DNA of 64,000 bases from Pararhizobium sp. (GCA_017794825.1 CP051237.1:682001-746000), one strand, 5' to 3'. Counted from the stretch's first letter, positions 35,222-42,762 are shown. The notes: a model not told the origin generated them from the sequence alone. Program-made: numbers and translations.

Positions 35222-35743
35222 ATGAAATTGCATACGCTTATCGCCGGCGTGTTTCTCGCCGTGTGCGGCGGCCAGGCGGCCGCCCAGCAGGTCGACGCCA
35301 ATTACTACCAAACGCTTTCGACAGAGTTTCGCGGCGGCGACATGCGTCTCGACGTCTTCAATGGCGGACCGAAGAACAACATGACGCATCTCGCGCCGGC
35401 CCAGGACGTCTCGGGGCAATACTGGCGGTTTACGCCGGCCGGGAGAGGATACTGGCGCCTGTCGACGATGTTCCGCGGCGCGAACATGTGCCTCGACGTC
35501 ATCAATGGCGGTCCGCGGAACAACCAGGTGCATCTGGCGCCCTGCGGAAACTATTCCGGGCAGTTCTGGGCGTTCCGGCCGCAAGGCCAGGCCTACCAGC
35601 TGACGACGGACTTTCGCGGCGGCGGCATGTGTCTGGATATCTTCAACGGCGGCCCCGACAACAATCAGCCGGAACTGAGGTCCTGCGGAAACTATTCCGG
35701 CCAGCTCTGGTATATCAACCCGACCTGGAAGCCGGTGAACTGA
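35222..35743 (+). CDS. Secreted ricin-type beta-trefoil lectin-like protein with three repeats
   Basis: The product is 173 residues from the ATG at 35222, with GGGGG just upstream. A signal peptide (MKLHTLIAGVFLAVCGGQAA, then AQQ) precedes three repeats of about 45 residues. Each has an FRG(G/A)xM(R/C)LD(V/I) core, an NGGPxNN turn and a GQ(Y/F/L)W ending, which is the QxW pattern of ricin B trefoils. Three such repeats make a complete beta-trefoil. The second and third repeats have paired cysteines missing in the first. It probably binds sugar outside the cell. The frame is open upstream, but the signal peptide fixes the start. Confidence 0.82.
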   Translation: MKLHTLIAGVFLAVCGGQAAAQQVDANYYQTLSTEFRGGDMRLDVFNGGPKNNMTHLAPAQDVSGQYWRFTPAGRGYWRLSTMFRGANMCLDVINGGPRNNQVHLAPCGNYSGQFWAFRPQGQAYQLTTDFRGGGMCLDIFNGGPDNNQPELRSCGNYSGQLWYINPTWKPVN

Positions 35744-35776
35744 CCGTCGCTTGAGCCGGCGCCTCGGCGCCCGCAA

Positions 35777-36241
35777 TCACTTCCGGATCATCGTGAAGCG
35801 GACGTCGTCGCGCGTCACGCCAAACACCCGGTCGGTGAAGGAATCGACCGGCAGATCGATCGTGCCGATATTCGGCTGCGCGATGCCGGACAGGATGATG
35901 GTCCGGCCCTTGCGCTCCCAGGCGTTGATCCGGGAGACCCCGTTGATCCCGCCGAGGCCTTCCACGAGGTTGCAGGCGAACATGTTCACGCTGCCCTTGG
36001 CGCCGTTCGAATAGCTTGCCTTGAAGTCGGCGGTACATCCCCTGCTGGTCGGCCCGATCGCCGGATAGACGTCCCACTTGCCGATGATGGAATCGGGAAG
36101 CTCCTGCACGGAGGCGGGTCTTGGCGTCCCGGCGGTCACCGGACCGGTGTCGGAGACGGTGCAGCCGGCGGCTGTGGCCAGCATGAACGCCATCGCCATA
36201 GGCGCCAGCGCGGAACGGACAGTCGTTTTCTCAACAATCAT
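35777..36241 (-). CDS. Lipoprotein, possible AprI/Inh-like protease inhibitor
   Basis: The product is 154 residues. A lipobox (MLATAAGC) after a hydrophobic stretch indicates a lipoprotein. The mature part has a GKWDVYPAIGPTSRGCTADF segment and two further cysteines, reminiscent of the AprI/Inh beta-barrel that inhibits metalloproteases. The similarity is only at the level of size and first strand, so the family call is tentative. It converges on the lectin gene. Confidence 0.6.
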   Translation of the reverse strand: MIVEKTTVRSALAPMAMAFMLATAAGCTVSDTGPVTAGTPRPASVQELPDSIIGKWDVYPAIGPTSRGCTADFKASYSNGAKGSVNMFACNLVEGLGGINGVSRINAWERKGRTIILSGIAQPNIGTIDLPVDSFTDRVFGVTRDDVRFTMIRK

Positions 36242-36333
36242 GAGAGCAAACTAACATGTCGGCGGCGGCCCGCGTCAACGACCCGAGGCACAATTTTTAT
36301 CCCGGCGCAGCGCTCCCTGCATGTCCGCGCCGG

Positions 36334-36666
36334 TCATTCGAGTTGCAATTTCAGGCGCTGCAGGGCCTGGTCCCATTTCGCCGCGACTTGAACCAGAAAC
36401 GCGTTGGCCGCCTCCAGCCGCGCGGGCTCGAGGTTGTATCGCGTTTCACGCCCCGATTTCACCGAAGACACCAGCCGTGCCTCCGACAGGGTTTTCAGGT
36501 GTTTGCTGATTGCCTGGCGCGAGACATCCGCGCCCTCGCTCAGACAGGATACCGAAAGCGCTCCCTCGTCCTGCAACCGGGATATGATGGCCAGGCGGCG
36601 CGGATCACCCAGCGCCGCGAAGGTCGCCGCCAGCCCTTCCGCCGATGAAGGTCCGGGCGCAGTCAT
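36334..36666 (-). CDS. ArsR-family transcriptional regulator
   Basis: The product is 110 residues from the ATG at 36666. It has the winged helix pattern LAATFAALGDPRRLAIISRL, VSCLSEGADVSRQAISKHLK and the wing SSVKSGRETRYNLEP, with no metal-binding cysteine motif of the ELCVC type. It overlaps the stop of the SRPBCC gene by four bases (ATGA). ArsR/SRPBCC pairs are common in alphaproteobacteria, with the ArsR acting as autorepressor, and an inverted repeat lies upstream of the pair at 37153-37168. Confidence 0.9.
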   Translation of the reverse strand: MTAPGPSSAEGLAATFAALGDPRRLAIISRLQDEGALSVSCLSEGADVSRQAISKHLKTLSEARLVSSVKSGRETRYNLEPARLEAANAFLVQVAAKWDQALQRLKLQLE

Positions 36667-37109
36667 TCGAGAAAGTCCCTGATGTTTTTCGCCTGCGCGT
36701 CCCACCCGCCCTGATTATCCCGGAACACCTGCAGCCGCCTGTCTTCCGGCAGCCTGTCAAATCCGCTTTCGCGCACGGTCAGCCGCGCGCCGCCGTCCGA
36801 CGGCTCAAGAATGAATTCGACCAGCGTGACCTTTCGATCCACATCCGGGTCGTCCGGCATGACCGTTTCGTCCATGGGCCATACGAAGCTGAAGAGGCGC
36901 GGTTCTTCCATGACCACGACGCGCGCCCAGAATGGCAGTCCTTCATGTCCCGGAAAGGTTACCTCGCCAAACGTCGTCTCGCCGACAGTGAAAGGACCGT
37001 TCAGCGACAGTCTGAACCACTTTCCGAATTCCTCGTGATCGGTGAGCGCAACCCAGACCCGTTCCACCGGGACGCTCAGATCAATTACTCTCTCGATTTG
37101 ATTTTCCAT
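36663..37109 (-). CDS. SRPBCC (AHSA1-like) domain protein
   Basis: The product is 148 residues from the ATG at 37109 with GGAG six bases upstream. The START-like fold shows as IERVIDLSVPVERVWVALTD, HEEFGKWFRLSLNGPFTVGE and VTLVEFILEPSDGGARLTVR, ending in GWDAQAKNIRDFLE. Such proteins bind hydrophobic ligands, but the ligand is not known. The gene is the first of the SRPBCC-ArsR pair. Confidence 0.9.
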   Translation of the reverse strand: MENQIERVIDLSVPVERVWVALTDHEEFGKWFRLSLNGPFTVGETTFGEVTFPGHEGLPFWARVVVMEEPRLFSFVWPMDETVMPDDPDVDRKVTLVEFILEPSDGGARLTVRESGFDRLPEDRRLQVFRDNQGGWDAQAKNIRDFLE

Positions 37110-37152
37110 TGGCAACTCCTCGGTTGCATATTGACTCGGAAAGCCGCTATAC

Positions 37153-37168
37153 GCAACCTAATTGTTGC
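37153..37168. promoter_or_regulatory. Candidate ArsR operator upstream of the SRPBCC-arsR pair
   Basis: GCAAC-CTAATT-GTTGC is an inverted repeat with five-base arms, 43 bases upstream of the SRPBCC start. ArsR-type repressors bind similar sites. Assignment is by position only. Confidence 0.45.
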
Positions 37169-37231
37169 ACGTTTGACGCACGCCTGTTACCACCCCACCA
37201 CTAGGTTTTCCTTCGGTGTTGGTATATGCGA

Positions 37232-37247
37232 TATCCGGATCCGGATA
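37232..37247. promoter_or_regulatory. Perfect 16-bp palindrome upstream of the glutamine amidotransferase gene
   Basis: TATCCGGATCCGGATA is its own reverse complement. It ends 17 bases before the ATG at 37265, so it overlaps the likely leader or promoter. It could be an operator, but there is no adjacent regulator facing it other than ArsR. Confidence 0.5.
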
Positions 37248-37264
37248 CTTTTGGGGACTATTGA

Positions 37265-38020
37265 ATGCGAAAACGCGTCGTTGGCGTGATCGGGAACGCC
37301 TATCTGCTGGAGGGGCGATTTCAGACACAGCTCTGCGGTGAAGCGAACCTGCGGGCGATCGCCGACGTGGCGAACGCGCTTCCGCTGATGTTCGCGGGCG
37401 CGCCTGAAATCACCGACCTGGATGCGCTGCTTGATACGGTCGATGGCGTCGTGCTGACCGGCGCACGGGCGAATGTTCACCCAACCCTGTTCGATGTCGA
37501 ACCCGACGCGGCCTACGAACCCTATGACATGCGGCGCGACGGGCTGGCGCTTCCGCTCGCGCGGGCCTGCGTGGAGCGCGGCGTTCCGCTGCTCGGCATT
37601 TGTCGCGGCATGCAGGAGATGAACGTCGCGTTTGGCGGGTCCCTGCATCCGGAGATCCGCGACCTTCCCGGGCGCATGAACCATCGCATGCCCAGGCTTG
37701 AAAACGGCGAGGTCCACCCGGACCAGGCCGTCGTTTTCGCCGATCGTCATGACGTGACCTTTATTCCGGACGGCGTTTTCGCCCGAATGCATGGCCGGGA
37801 CAAGATCCGGGTCAATTCGTTGCACGGACAGGGCGTTCTTCAGCCCGGCGAACGCGTGGTCATCGAGGGCGTGGCCGAAGACGGCACCGTGGAGGCGATC
37901 AGCATTCGCGACGCGTCCGCGTTCGCTCTCGGCGTCCAGTGGCACGCCGAGTTCGACCCCCAGACCAACCCGGTGAACAAGGTGGTTTTCGAGGCGTTCG
38001 GCGAAGCCATCCGGGCGTAA
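37265..38020 (+). CDS. Class I glutamine amidotransferase, peptidase C26 family (PuuD-like)
   Basis: The product is 251 residues. The catalytic nucleophile is in LLGICRGMQEMNVAFGGSLH and the histidine in ALGVQWHAEFDPQTNPVN, with VDGVVLTGARANVHPTLF as substrate loop. This is the gamma-glutamyl-GABA hydrolase type (PuuD), which removes gamma-glutamyl groups in putrescine breakdown. No other puu genes are close, but a polyamine-type importer lies at 14-19 kb. The role in polyamine use is inference. Confidence 0.88.
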   Translation: MRKRVVGVIGNAYLLEGRFQTQLCGEANLRAIADVANALPLMFAGAPEITDLDALLDTVDGVVLTGARANVHPTLFDVEPDAAYEPYDMRRDGLALPLARACVERGVPLLGICRGMQEMNVAFGGSLHPEIRDLPGRMNHRMPRLENGEVHPDQAVVFADRHDVTFIPDGVFARMHGRDKIRVNSLHGQGVLQPGERVVIEGVAEDGTVEAISIRDASAFALGVQWHAEFDPQTNPVNKVVFEAFGEAIRA

Positions 38021-38113
38021 GCAAAGCGGACGACTGGCCAGCAATCACCACGTCTGCTTTTACGCCGGAACGCCCCAATTCCCCTCATCGCCGCCGTCTT
38101 TGCGCGCCACGGC

Positions 38114-38764
38114 CTACTCCGGTCGCGCAAGCACCGCCGTGACGGCCGCGCGAACGAGCGCCTGCGGCTCGGACCACGGATAGGCGCTGATCGTGATCAG
38201 GTTGTGCGTGATCCCGTTGAGCGCGCACAGAAGCAGTTCCGATTTCAGCTTCAGTTCCGCCTCGCCCGGGCGGCCGCCGAGCGCGCCGGCAAGGTTTTCG
38301 CGCAACACGTCGAACCGGCTGACAACGCCGTCATCGCCCACGAAGACGCTGACGTCGGATTGCGTCACGCCGCTGGACATGAACACCAGGAAATAGTGTT
38401 CGCGGCGCTCGAGCCAGAATTCGACATAACCCTGCGACACGGCCAACAGCCGGCGGGCCGGGTCCGGCTCACCGGCGGCGACCCGGTCCAGCCTGTCGAA
38501 CAGCTCCGCGAACACGTCCGTCCAGAGCGCCCGCAGAATATCGATCTTGCGGTCGAAATACCGGTAGAGCGTCATTACCGTGCATCCGGCCTCGCTCGCC
38601 AGCCGCCGCATCGATACGGCGTCGTAGCCGTCCTCCTGGAACAGCCGCAGCGCGCAGTCGGCGATATGCCGGCGCATGTCGGCCATCTCCTTGCCGGATT
38701 GTGCCGGTCGTCCGCGTGGGCGGGCCGCCATAGATCCAGGTGTGTGGGATCGGGGTGTGGGCAT
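38114..38764 (-). CDS. TetR-family transcriptional regulator
   Basis: The product is 216 residues; an ATG at 38731 would give a start at MAARPRGRPAQSGKEM, which also looks natural. The helix-turn-helix is CALRLFQEDGYDAVSMRRLA then SEAGCTVMTLYRYFDRKIDI. The gene is divergent from a small membrane protein, and a perfect palindrome overlaps the -10 region of that gene. It probably represses that gene. The effector is unknown. Confidence 0.9.
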   Translation of the reverse strand: MPTPRSHTPGSMAARPRGRPAQSGKEMADMRRHIADCALRLFQEDGYDAVSMRRLASEAGCTVMTLYRYFDRKIDILRALWTDVFAELFDRLDRVAAGEPDPARRLLAVSQGYVEFWLERREHYFLVFMSSGVTQSDVSVFVGDDGVVSRFDVLRENLAGALGGRPGEAELKLKSELLLCALNGITHNLITISAYPWSEPQALVRAAVTAVLARPE

Positions 38765-38791
38765 GCGTCCAGTCTACGCAGATCGCGGTGG

Positions 38792-38828
38792 TTGACCAAG
38801 TCCGCATATTTTATTATAACGCGTTATA
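38792..38828 (+). promoter_or_regulatory. Promoter and TetR operator upstream of the 154-residue membrane protein
   Basis: TTGACC (38792-38797) and TATAAC (38815-38820) are 17 bases apart, a good sigma-70-like pair. The perfect palindrome TATAACGCGTTATA (38815-38828) begins exactly at the -10 element, as expected for a repressor site. The divergent TetR gene begins 28 bases away. Confidence 0.65.
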
Positions 38829-38849
38829 TTTAATTCAGGACTGCCGGCG

Positions 38850-39314
38850 ATGCAAGCGCGCGCACAGTATGCAATGGAACGGAAAGCAAGACCACCACAG
38901 GAGCAGCCCGGCGGCGCGATGCTGCTGTTTCGTATCCTGTTCGTGATTGCGGCGATCTGGAATTTCGCCGGAGCGATCCCCGGCCTGTTCGATACGACCG
39001 GCATGTTCGAGCGAGAATTCGGCTACGCTCTGGCCGACCCGGTCATGGTCGCGGTCTATCGCGGCGCGTGGAGCACGGCCTTCCTCTACGGTTTCGGCTT
39101 CCTGATGGCCGCCGTCAACCCGGCGCGTCATACCGGCGTGGTGCTGATGGGCGGCGCCGGCAAGGCGCTCTTCGCACTCAACCTCTTCTACATGTACATG
39201 AATGGCTGGACGTCATCCTTCGCGATCGTCGTCATCCTGGGCGACATCGTCTTCGTTGCGCTGTTCATCGCCTGGTTCATCACCCTGAAGCGCCGGGGCT
39301 GCGGGATTTTCTGA
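38850..39314 (+). CDS. Small four-helix membrane protein
   Basis: The product is up to 154 residues; an ATG at 38874 gives a shorter form starting MERKARPPQEQPGG. Four hydrophobic segments are visible (LLFRILFVIAAIWNFAGAIP, STAFLYGFGFLMAAVNP, VVLMGGAGKALFALNLFYMY, FAIVVILGDIVFVALFIAWF). The family is not recognised. It is probably controlled by the divergent TetR through the palindrome over its promoter. Confidence 0.75.
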   Translation: MQARAQYAMERKARPPQEQPGGAMLLFRILFVIAAIWNFAGAIPGLFDTTGMFEREFGYALADPVMVAVYRGAWSTAFLYGFGFLMAAVNPARHTGVVLMGGAGKALFALNLFYMYMNGWTSSFAIVVILGDIVFVALFIAWFITLKRRGCGIF

Positions 39315-39604
39315 GGCGCAACCACACCGCTCTAACGAAGCCGCAATCCAGCCGACACTGCGGTTCAGTGTCAAACTTGGCGCCTGCCGGCAAGCCTGTC
39401 CGGAAACCGCATCAGGCGTCATATGAGGGAAAGAGGAGAGGTTCAGGAAACACGGAAATCCGGAGTCGGCGAAATCCGCCGCAAACTGCACGCGCTGCGT
39501 CAGCGTCTGCCGACAACCTCCCCCACCCTCCTCATCCCGGACGAAGATCCGCGAACCATAGTGCGGCGTGGCACGATCAGGTAATCATCCCCTTTTTCAG
39601 AGAT
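39315..39604. other. Gap before the IS3 remnant
   Basis: No credible gene was found in this stretch. The last part next to the transposase fragment may include the former IS end, but no clean terminal inverted repeat could be matched because the other end is lost. Confidence 0.35.
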
Positions 39605-39823
39605 TTAAACTGGAATGCACGCAGGCTGTTTCAGTTTCATTTTCGGCGCAACGCCGCCAATGACCTTGTTGGGCCGATCAATGTTGCAAGTACATAGCCA
39701 GCGGGTGGCGTAGTCTTGCGCCTCCTCGATTATCTGGAAGATGTATTGCGCGAGCCACTCGAGTCGGACAGGGCAATTGTCGCGTTCAACATAGGCGTTC
39801 AGTTGTGGTTTGCCTCTGGACAT
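39605..39823 (-). pseudogene. IS3-family transposase (OrfB) C-terminal remnant
   Basis: About 70 residues remain. RGKPQLNAYVERDN, LEWLAQYIFQIIEEAQDYAT and RWLCTCNIDRPNKVIGGVAP match the usual end of the OrfB integrase core (PGKPQQNAYVERYN..., RWLWTYNNERPN..., GGITPKxKL). The DDE catalytic residues and everything N-terminal to GKPQ are missing. The homology starts close to 39820, which is where the neighbouring antitoxin frame loses its own family likeness. So the remnant is the scar of an IS insertion followed by deletion. Confidence 0.8.
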
Positions 39824-40124
39824 GAGCGGCAACGGTTACACCTTCGGCCTGAACACAAGCTTGTACGATCTCAAAGAGATTGGAAGCGGTCGGGTTCCCT
39901 GACGCGCTCAAGGTGCGCATCAGATTCTTGTCCGCTTTACCCGTCCGGGCGGCTAATTCTTTAAAGCCCATGGTGGCGTTGACAAACTGTCGTAGCAACA
40001 ACCGCCCTTCGTCCAGCTTACCGCTAAGCAGTGAATTGAGCGCGTCTTCCAGCATTTCTACACCAAGTTTCGGATTTTCATCGACCATGGATTTCATGGC
40101 GGCTTTGTATGATGTGGTTGGCAT
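39786..40124 (-). CDS. HI1420-family addiction-module antidote, C terminus altered by IS remnant
   Basis: The product is 112 residues. The body is typical of the XRE-like antidote of this family (GKLDEGRLLLRQFVNATMGF, KELAARTGKADKNLMRTLSA, SGNPTASNLFEIVQACVQ). From about residue 101 the sequence HVQRQTTTERLC comes from the antisense of the transposase fragment, so the natural tail has been replaced. Since the HTH region is intact, the protein may still work. The start overlaps the toxin stop by two bases (TAATG). Confidence 0.82.
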   Translation of the reverse strand: MPTTSYKAAMKSMVDENPKLGVEMLEDALNSLLSGKLDEGRLLLRQFVNATMGFKELAARTGKADKNLMRTLSASGNPTASNLFEIVQACVQAEGVTVAAHVQRQTTTERLC

Positions 40125-40459
40125 TATCCTTTCCTTTCAGTTGCTGGTTCGGCCTGATGATCACGCCATAGCTGTCTAGCTTTGGCTATGTCATCGCTCT
40201 GGCGGCGTTTTGTGCCACCATGAAGCAGGATCATGAGCCTATCGCCTTCTCGACCCAGATAAATTCTTATCCCTGCCCCGGAGGTAAGCCTGATCTCAAA
40301 TACACCATCACCAACAGATTTGAGGCTTCCAGTGTTGCCCTCTTCCAAGCGGCCTAACGCAACGTTGACCCGCTTTCTGGCTTGCCTGTCGATCTTGGAA
40401 AGCCAATTGATAAATGGCTGTTTTCCTTCTGGTGTTGTGTAGACTTCGAGATCAATCAT
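40124..40459 (-). CDS. RelE/ParE-like toxin (phage Gp49/HigB-type addiction-module killer protein)
   Basis: The product is 111 residues. GKQPFINWLSKIDRQARKRV, RLEEGNTGSLKSVGDGVFEI, RLTSGAGIRIYLGREGDRLM and ILLHGGTKRRQSDDIAKARQ match the short killer proteins of the HI1419 type (Gp49-like). These are mRNA interferases acting on the ribosome. The order toxin-then-antitoxin is the HigBA order. An inverted repeat sits 10 bases upstream of the start. Confidence 0.87.
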   Translation of the reverse strand: MIDLEVYTTPEGKQPFINWLSKIDRQARKRVNVALGRLEEGNTGSLKSVGDGVFEIRLTSGAGIRIYLGREGDRLMILLHGGTKRRQSDDIAKARQLWRDHQAEPATERKG

Positions 40460-40469
40460 ATATCCAACG

Positions 40470-40487
40470 GTATCATATAGGATACCC
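40470..40487. promoter_or_regulatory. Inverted repeat upstream of the toxin gene
   Basis: GGTATC-ATATAG-GATACC has six-base arms and a six-base spacer, 10 bases upstream of the toxin start. It is the likely operator of the toxin-antitoxin operon. Confidence 0.55.
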
Positions 40488-40632
40488 TCTAATTAAGAAA
40501 ATATGAAACTATGCGCCTGCCCCAAACATTGGGTGGCAGGTTCACCCTATGAAATTTGCAGGACGGAACCTGTCGAGGATCTGAAAAGCCATGCTTGAGA
40601 TCCTGATCCAGTATTTTGATAAGGAGTGGTGT

Positions 40633-40827
40633 CTATTTTCCCCCGCTTTGGTGAGTGCGTGGGCACGGTTGTGCCGTCAACACGGCTTCTCCCTTGACGA
40701 GACGCTCGATCCGGGTGCGCGGCGCATCGAGGCGTTTTGCGAGCGCGCCGGCGCTCATCTTCAGCGGTTCGAGAAACAGTTCACCGAGCACTTCGCCGGG
40801 ACGAACAGGGTTGCATATCGGATTCAT
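40633..40827 (-). pseudogene. Truncated higA-type antitoxin gene
   Basis: The frame encodes 64 residues. Residues 1-51 match HigA (NPVRPGEVLGELFLEPLKMS, AGALAKRLDAPRTRIERLVK, GEAVLTA). After VLTA the family would continue with DTALRLARYFG, but here the frame runs into QPCPRTHQSGGK and a stop. The C-terminal half is therefore lost by deletion or rearrangement. No HigB toxin is adjacent. It lies directly before the repeat array. Confidence 0.75.
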
Positions 40828-40975
40828 GCAACCACCATTCCACGCCCATCAGAACAAATCAAGAACTTTGTCGTGCATTCGCAGCCGTTTTGTGTTAGGA
40901 TGCAGCCTGTTGAAGTCGCCGGCGCCCCTTGCGGACGCAGGGCCGGACTGCAAGGTTCGAGCCTGAGAAACGTAG

Positions 40976-41342
40976 ATTCCCGAAACAAAGCCAGATGGCG
41001 TCAACCGAAGCCAAAAGACCTGAAAATCACGAATTCCCGAAACAAACCCAGATCGCAGAGAACGCCGAAAATCCGTTTTCCCAAAACAAAGCCAGACTGC
41101 CAAGAGCACCGAAAACCCGTTCTCCCGAAACAAAGCCACATGGTGTCACCCGAAGGCCGCAGACCTGAAAATCGCCAATTCCCGAAACAAAGCCAGTCTG
41201 GTTGCGCGAGCCAGGAAAAGCGTCAGAATCCATTTTCCCAAAACAAAGCCAGATCGGGGAAACAGTCGAAAAACCGAATTCCCGAAACAAACCCAGATCG
41301 CAATGAGCACCGAAAACCCGTTTTCCCGAAACAAAGCCAGAT
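40976..41342. repeat. Array of eight degenerate repeats, core TTCCCGAAACAAAGCCAGAT
   Basis: Cores start at 40976, 41033, 41077, 41121, 41178, 41234, 41278 and 41322. Centre-to-centre spacings are therefore 57, 44, 44, 57, 56, 44 and 44 bases. The 44-base units share a second conserved part near their end (CCGAAAACCCG or close). Two 57-base units (40976 and 41121) share an insert with GACCTGAAAATC. Variants of the core are CCCAAAACAAAGCC, CCCGAAACAAACCC and AGCCACAT. Translation is open in several frames on both strands (for example ETKP, KQSQ and NKAR on plus, GFVSG and LCFGK on minus), because the unit length keeps frames open. No start, ribosome site or codon bias favours one of them. Not a CRISPR: cores diverge, spacing alternates, and no cas genes exist. 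Confidence 0.85.
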
Positions 41343-41559
41343 TGCCCGAACCGGCGTGAAAATCTGCAGGTCAACGGGTCATGGAAAGGATGTCGCGCCC
41401 AACTGCGAAAGGAAATTTAATCAATAAATTCAGTATCTTACTTTAAATCACCCCGTGACACGCAACCGCGCCGCGCGGTTTGTCGGTCCGGCTCCTTTTA
41501 ATTGCCTTGCCCAGCCCATATATTGTGGGCGCCCATCCGAGTCCGAACGGAACACGACC

Positions 41560-42567
41560 ATGCCAGACCCCGCCTCCGCCGACTCCGACGCCAAAGTGGT
41601 GCGGAAGCTGACGACGATCATGGCGGCCGACGCCGCCGGCTACAGCACCGCGATGGACAATGACGAGGTCGGAACGCTCGCCTCGCTGCGCGCCGCCCGC
41701 AAGGTCTTTTCCCGCTTCATCGAAAGGCACAACGGCCGCATAGCCAACACCGCCGGCGACGGCATGATCGCCGATTTCCCGTCCGTCGTCGAAGCCGTGC
41801 AATGCGCCATCGAGGTGCAGCAGGAACTCGCCGGCAGCAACGGGCCCGAGGCCGGCCTGCATTTCCGCATCGGCGTCCATCTCGGCGACGTCATCGTCGA
41901 CGGCGAGGACCTGCTCGGCGAAGGCGTCAATCTCGCCGCCCGCCTGCAGACCATGGCCGAGCCCGGCGGCATCCTCATCTCCCAGCAGGTCTACGACCAG
42001 GTCCACTCGAAGCTCTCCGTCGGCTTCGACTATCTCGGCGTCAAGCACCCGAAAAATTTCACCGAAAGCGTGCCGGTTTACGGCATATCGCTGAAACCCT
42101 CGAAGCCCGCCGCCGCCGTCTTCGGCCGGCACGCAAAGCCGCATGAAGGCGGGCGCGAGGCGGCGCCGGAAAGCGTCGAGCGGCCGCGCCATGCGCATCG
42201 CGAGCCCTCCCCTCAGGAAGACAGCGACGCATCGCGACAGGGCGACGACGTCTACAGAAGCAAGGTTATCCGCCACGCCCGGATGCTCGGCCTGGTCCTC
42301 CTCGGACTGGTCGTCATCGACCTCGCCACCGGCGACAGCATGTGGGTTCAGTGGCCGGCCATCCCCATCCTCACCATGATCGGCATCGAGCTGGCGCCGC
42401 TCGCCTCGTCGCGCAGCCAGACGGTTTTCGCGATACGCATGGGCGTGTCGATCGCGGCGCTGGCGCTCATCAACCTGTTTTCCTGGAGCGGAACCGCCTG
42501 GTTCCTGTGGCCGGCCGGCGCGATGATCCTCGCAGCCCTCATTCGAAAGGTCGCGGTGCGGGCGTGA
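41560..42567 (+). CDS. Class III adenylate/guanylate cyclase with C-terminal membrane segments
   Basis: The product is 335 residues from the ATG at 41560. Residues 15-185 are a cyclase domain (KLTTIMAADAAGYSTAMDND, IANTAGDGMIADFPSVVEAV, FRIGVHLGDVIVDGEDLLGE, GVNLAARLQTMAEPGGILIS). A polar linker of about 45 residues follows. Then three or four hydrophobic segments (LGLVLLGLVVIDLATG, WPAIPILTMIGIELAPLA, MGVSIAALALINLFSW, WPAGAMILAALI) would anchor it. The cyclase therefore precedes the membrane part, the opposite of many sensor cyclases. It lies downstream of the repeat array. Confidence 0.87.
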   Translation: MPDPASADSDAKVVRKLTTIMAADAAGYSTAMDNDEVGTLASLRAARKVFSRFIERHNGRIANTAGDGMIADFPSVVEAVQCAIEVQQELAGSNGPEAGLHFRIGVHLGDVIVDGEDLLGEGVNLAARLQTMAEPGGILISQQVYDQVHSKLSVGFDYLGVKHPKNFTESVPVYGISLKPSKPAAAVFGRHAKPHEGGREAAPESVERPRHAHREPSPQEDSDASRQGDDVYRSKVIRHARMLGLVLLGLVVIDLATGDSMWVQWPAIPILTMIGIELAPLASSRSQTVFAIRMGVSIAALALINLFSWSGTAWFLWPAGAMILAALIRKVAVRA

Positions 42568-42762
42568 CAGGGCGCGGCTCGCAACCATCTCCGGGGTGGA
42601 CGCGGAAAAACGCACGATCCACCCGCCAGAAACAGATCATCTCTCTCAGATCGGCCGCTTGCACTTAAAACTTTCGAGCCCTGTGTCGGATTTGATCTTA
42701 CTCGCGCGTCTTCACGACAGGAGGCTGAGTTCAATGAGGCCTGTTCGACAAAGGAGAAGACG

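Noticed and set aside
40976..41342. CRISPR array
   Set aside because: Cores differ from one another, spacing alternates between 44 and 56-57, spacers share sequence, and no cas genes are in the window.
40591..41427. A 278-residue repeat protein on the plus strand across the array
   Set aside because: The frame begins antisense to the broken higA, has no ribosome site, and other frames on both strands are equally open; it follows from the repeat composition.
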